Positions 23,095 to 23,707 of a DNA stretch of 23,707 nt are shown one piece after another (the stretch's first letter is position 1; the number at the start of each line of letters is the position of its first letter). Origin of the DNA: Bacteroidota bacterium (GTDB taxonomy: Bacteria; Bacteroidota; Ignavibacteria; Ignavibacteriales; Melioribacteraceae); the NCBI GenBank assembly GCA_023447335.1, contig JAEXOD010000110.1:1-23707 (forward strand), given 5' to 3'. Both the position numbers and the translations under genes were made by a program. The notes beneath the pieces were generated by a model. It was given only the letters and a program-made list of their open reading frames with translations. It was not told where the DNA came from and made no database searches.

Positions 23095-23707
23095 TAATTC
23101 AACTCTTTAGCAATTTCCTGTAACTTTTCTATCGCTTTTTCCCAATCTGCCTTTTTATTTTTTTCGTTTGCAACAACATCAGCCGGAGCTTTATCAACAA
23201 AACTCGGATTACTTAGTTTTTTATTTACACCAAGTAACAATCCTTGTAAACGATTAATCTCTTTTTCAATTCTTTGTTTTTCAATTTCTAAATCAATCAA
23301 TCCTTCCATCGGAATAAAAATATCACAACCTTTAACTACCGAGCTTGCAGCAGCTTTTGGTTTTTCGGCGTTTTTATCTGCAATTAAATTTTCAACTCTT
23401 GCTAATGATTTAATCGAATTAACTAAATCTTCGGAAATGGAATCTATCTTTAAAATTACATTTATTGGTTTTGTAATCGGTAAATTCATTTCGCCCCTAA
23501 TATTTCTAATTGCAGTTACAATACTCTGCAGCATATCTATTTCATTTTCGGCACTTTCATCAACCAATAGTTCATTAAACGCCGGATATAATTCGGTAGA
23601 AATACTTTCACCGTCTTTGCGTTCTTTTATTGATAGCCATAATTCTTCAGAAATAAACGGCATAAACGGATGAACAAGTTTTAGCATCTCTTCATATATC
23701 CATAAAG
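23094..23707 (-). CDS. valS: Valyl-tRNA synthetase, C-terminal part (partial)
   Basis: The last about 204 codons of valS are present, and the frame is open through the right edge of the window (the residues before MLKLVHPF read LWIYEE). MLKLVHPFMPFISEELW is the conserved segment of the anticodon-binding helical domain of ValRS. The C-terminal about 70 residues, LIDLEIEKQRIEKEINRLQGLL to the end, are the coiled-coil arm that clamps tRNA-Val, including the family NPSFVDKAPADVVANEK segment. The enzyme charges tRNA-Val with valine in the cytoplasm. The first in-window Met is internal, not a start. The stop codon overlaps the end of the CRP-type palindrome. Confidence 0.97.
   Translation of the reverse strand, partial: LWIYEEMLKLVHPFMPFISEELWLSIKERKDGESISTELYPAFNELLVDESAENEIDMLQSIVTAIRNIRGEMNLPITKPINVILKIDSISEDLVNSIKSLARVENLIADKNAEKPKAAASSVVKGCDIFIPMEGLIDLEIEKQRIEKEINRLQGLLLGVNKKLSNPSFVDKAPADVVANEKNKKADWEKAIEKLQEIAKELN

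Overview
The window is AT-rich bacterial chromosome, most likely from the Ignavibacteria/Kapabacteria side of the Bacteroidota-Chlorobi group. The strongest clue is the C-terminal type IX secretion (T9SS) sorting domain of the serine hydrolase at 11494-13026, with the NPFNP signature and a GxY-GIYFY-KKMxLL ending. Supporting clues are weak Shine-Dalgarno sites, a FabK-like reductase and a planctomycete/cyanobacteria-style pyruvate kinase. This placement is inferred from recalled family patterns, not from a search.

Layout from left to right. 1-1952 (minus): start of a tripartite efflux operon, with a TolC-type outer membrane protein (TTG start) followed by a lipoprotein membrane-fusion adaptor that runs off the left edge. 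A near-perfect inverted repeat of TetR-operator type lies upstream. 2159-7834 (minus): a FabK/nitronate-monooxygenase-like flavoprotein, then three tightly spaced glycosyltransferase genes: TPR-GT, methyltransferase-GT4 fusion, and a double GT2. These look like a small protein or surface glycosylation cassette. 7961-11393 (plus): a sugar-phosphate nucleotidyltransferase with metK and ahcY, closed by a strong terminator. 11494-14381 (plus): tandem paralogous secreted beta-lactamase-fold serine hydrolases, of which only the first carries a T9SS sorting domain. They share a bidirectional terminator with the convergent gene pair. 14431-16005 (minus): an AraC regulator fused to a GyrI-like domain, followed by a stand-alone GyrI-like protein. 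16055-16858 (minus): a two-receiver response regulator. 16936-18780 (minus): a pyruvate-kinase-like gene broken by a single in-frame TAA, with an intact conserved reading frame of 69 codons after it. 18874-20002 (plus): overlapping virK-like and HD-hydrolase genes. 20003-20482: a gene-free mosaic of dispersed-type repeats flanked by 57-bp direct repeats. 20483-23006 (minus): a CPBP protease, TetR regulator and serine/threonine dehydratase operon behind a perfect CRP-type palindrome. 23094-23707 (minus): the 3' end of valS.

Most of the window is ordinary housekeeping or accessory chromosome. No phage, CRISPR array, toxin-antitoxin pair, tRNA or rRNA was seen. The items most worth a second look are the in-frame stop in the pyruvate kinase gene, the T9SS-tagged/untagged hydrolase pair, the three-gene glycosylation cassette, the repeat mosaic, and the two palindromic operator candidates.
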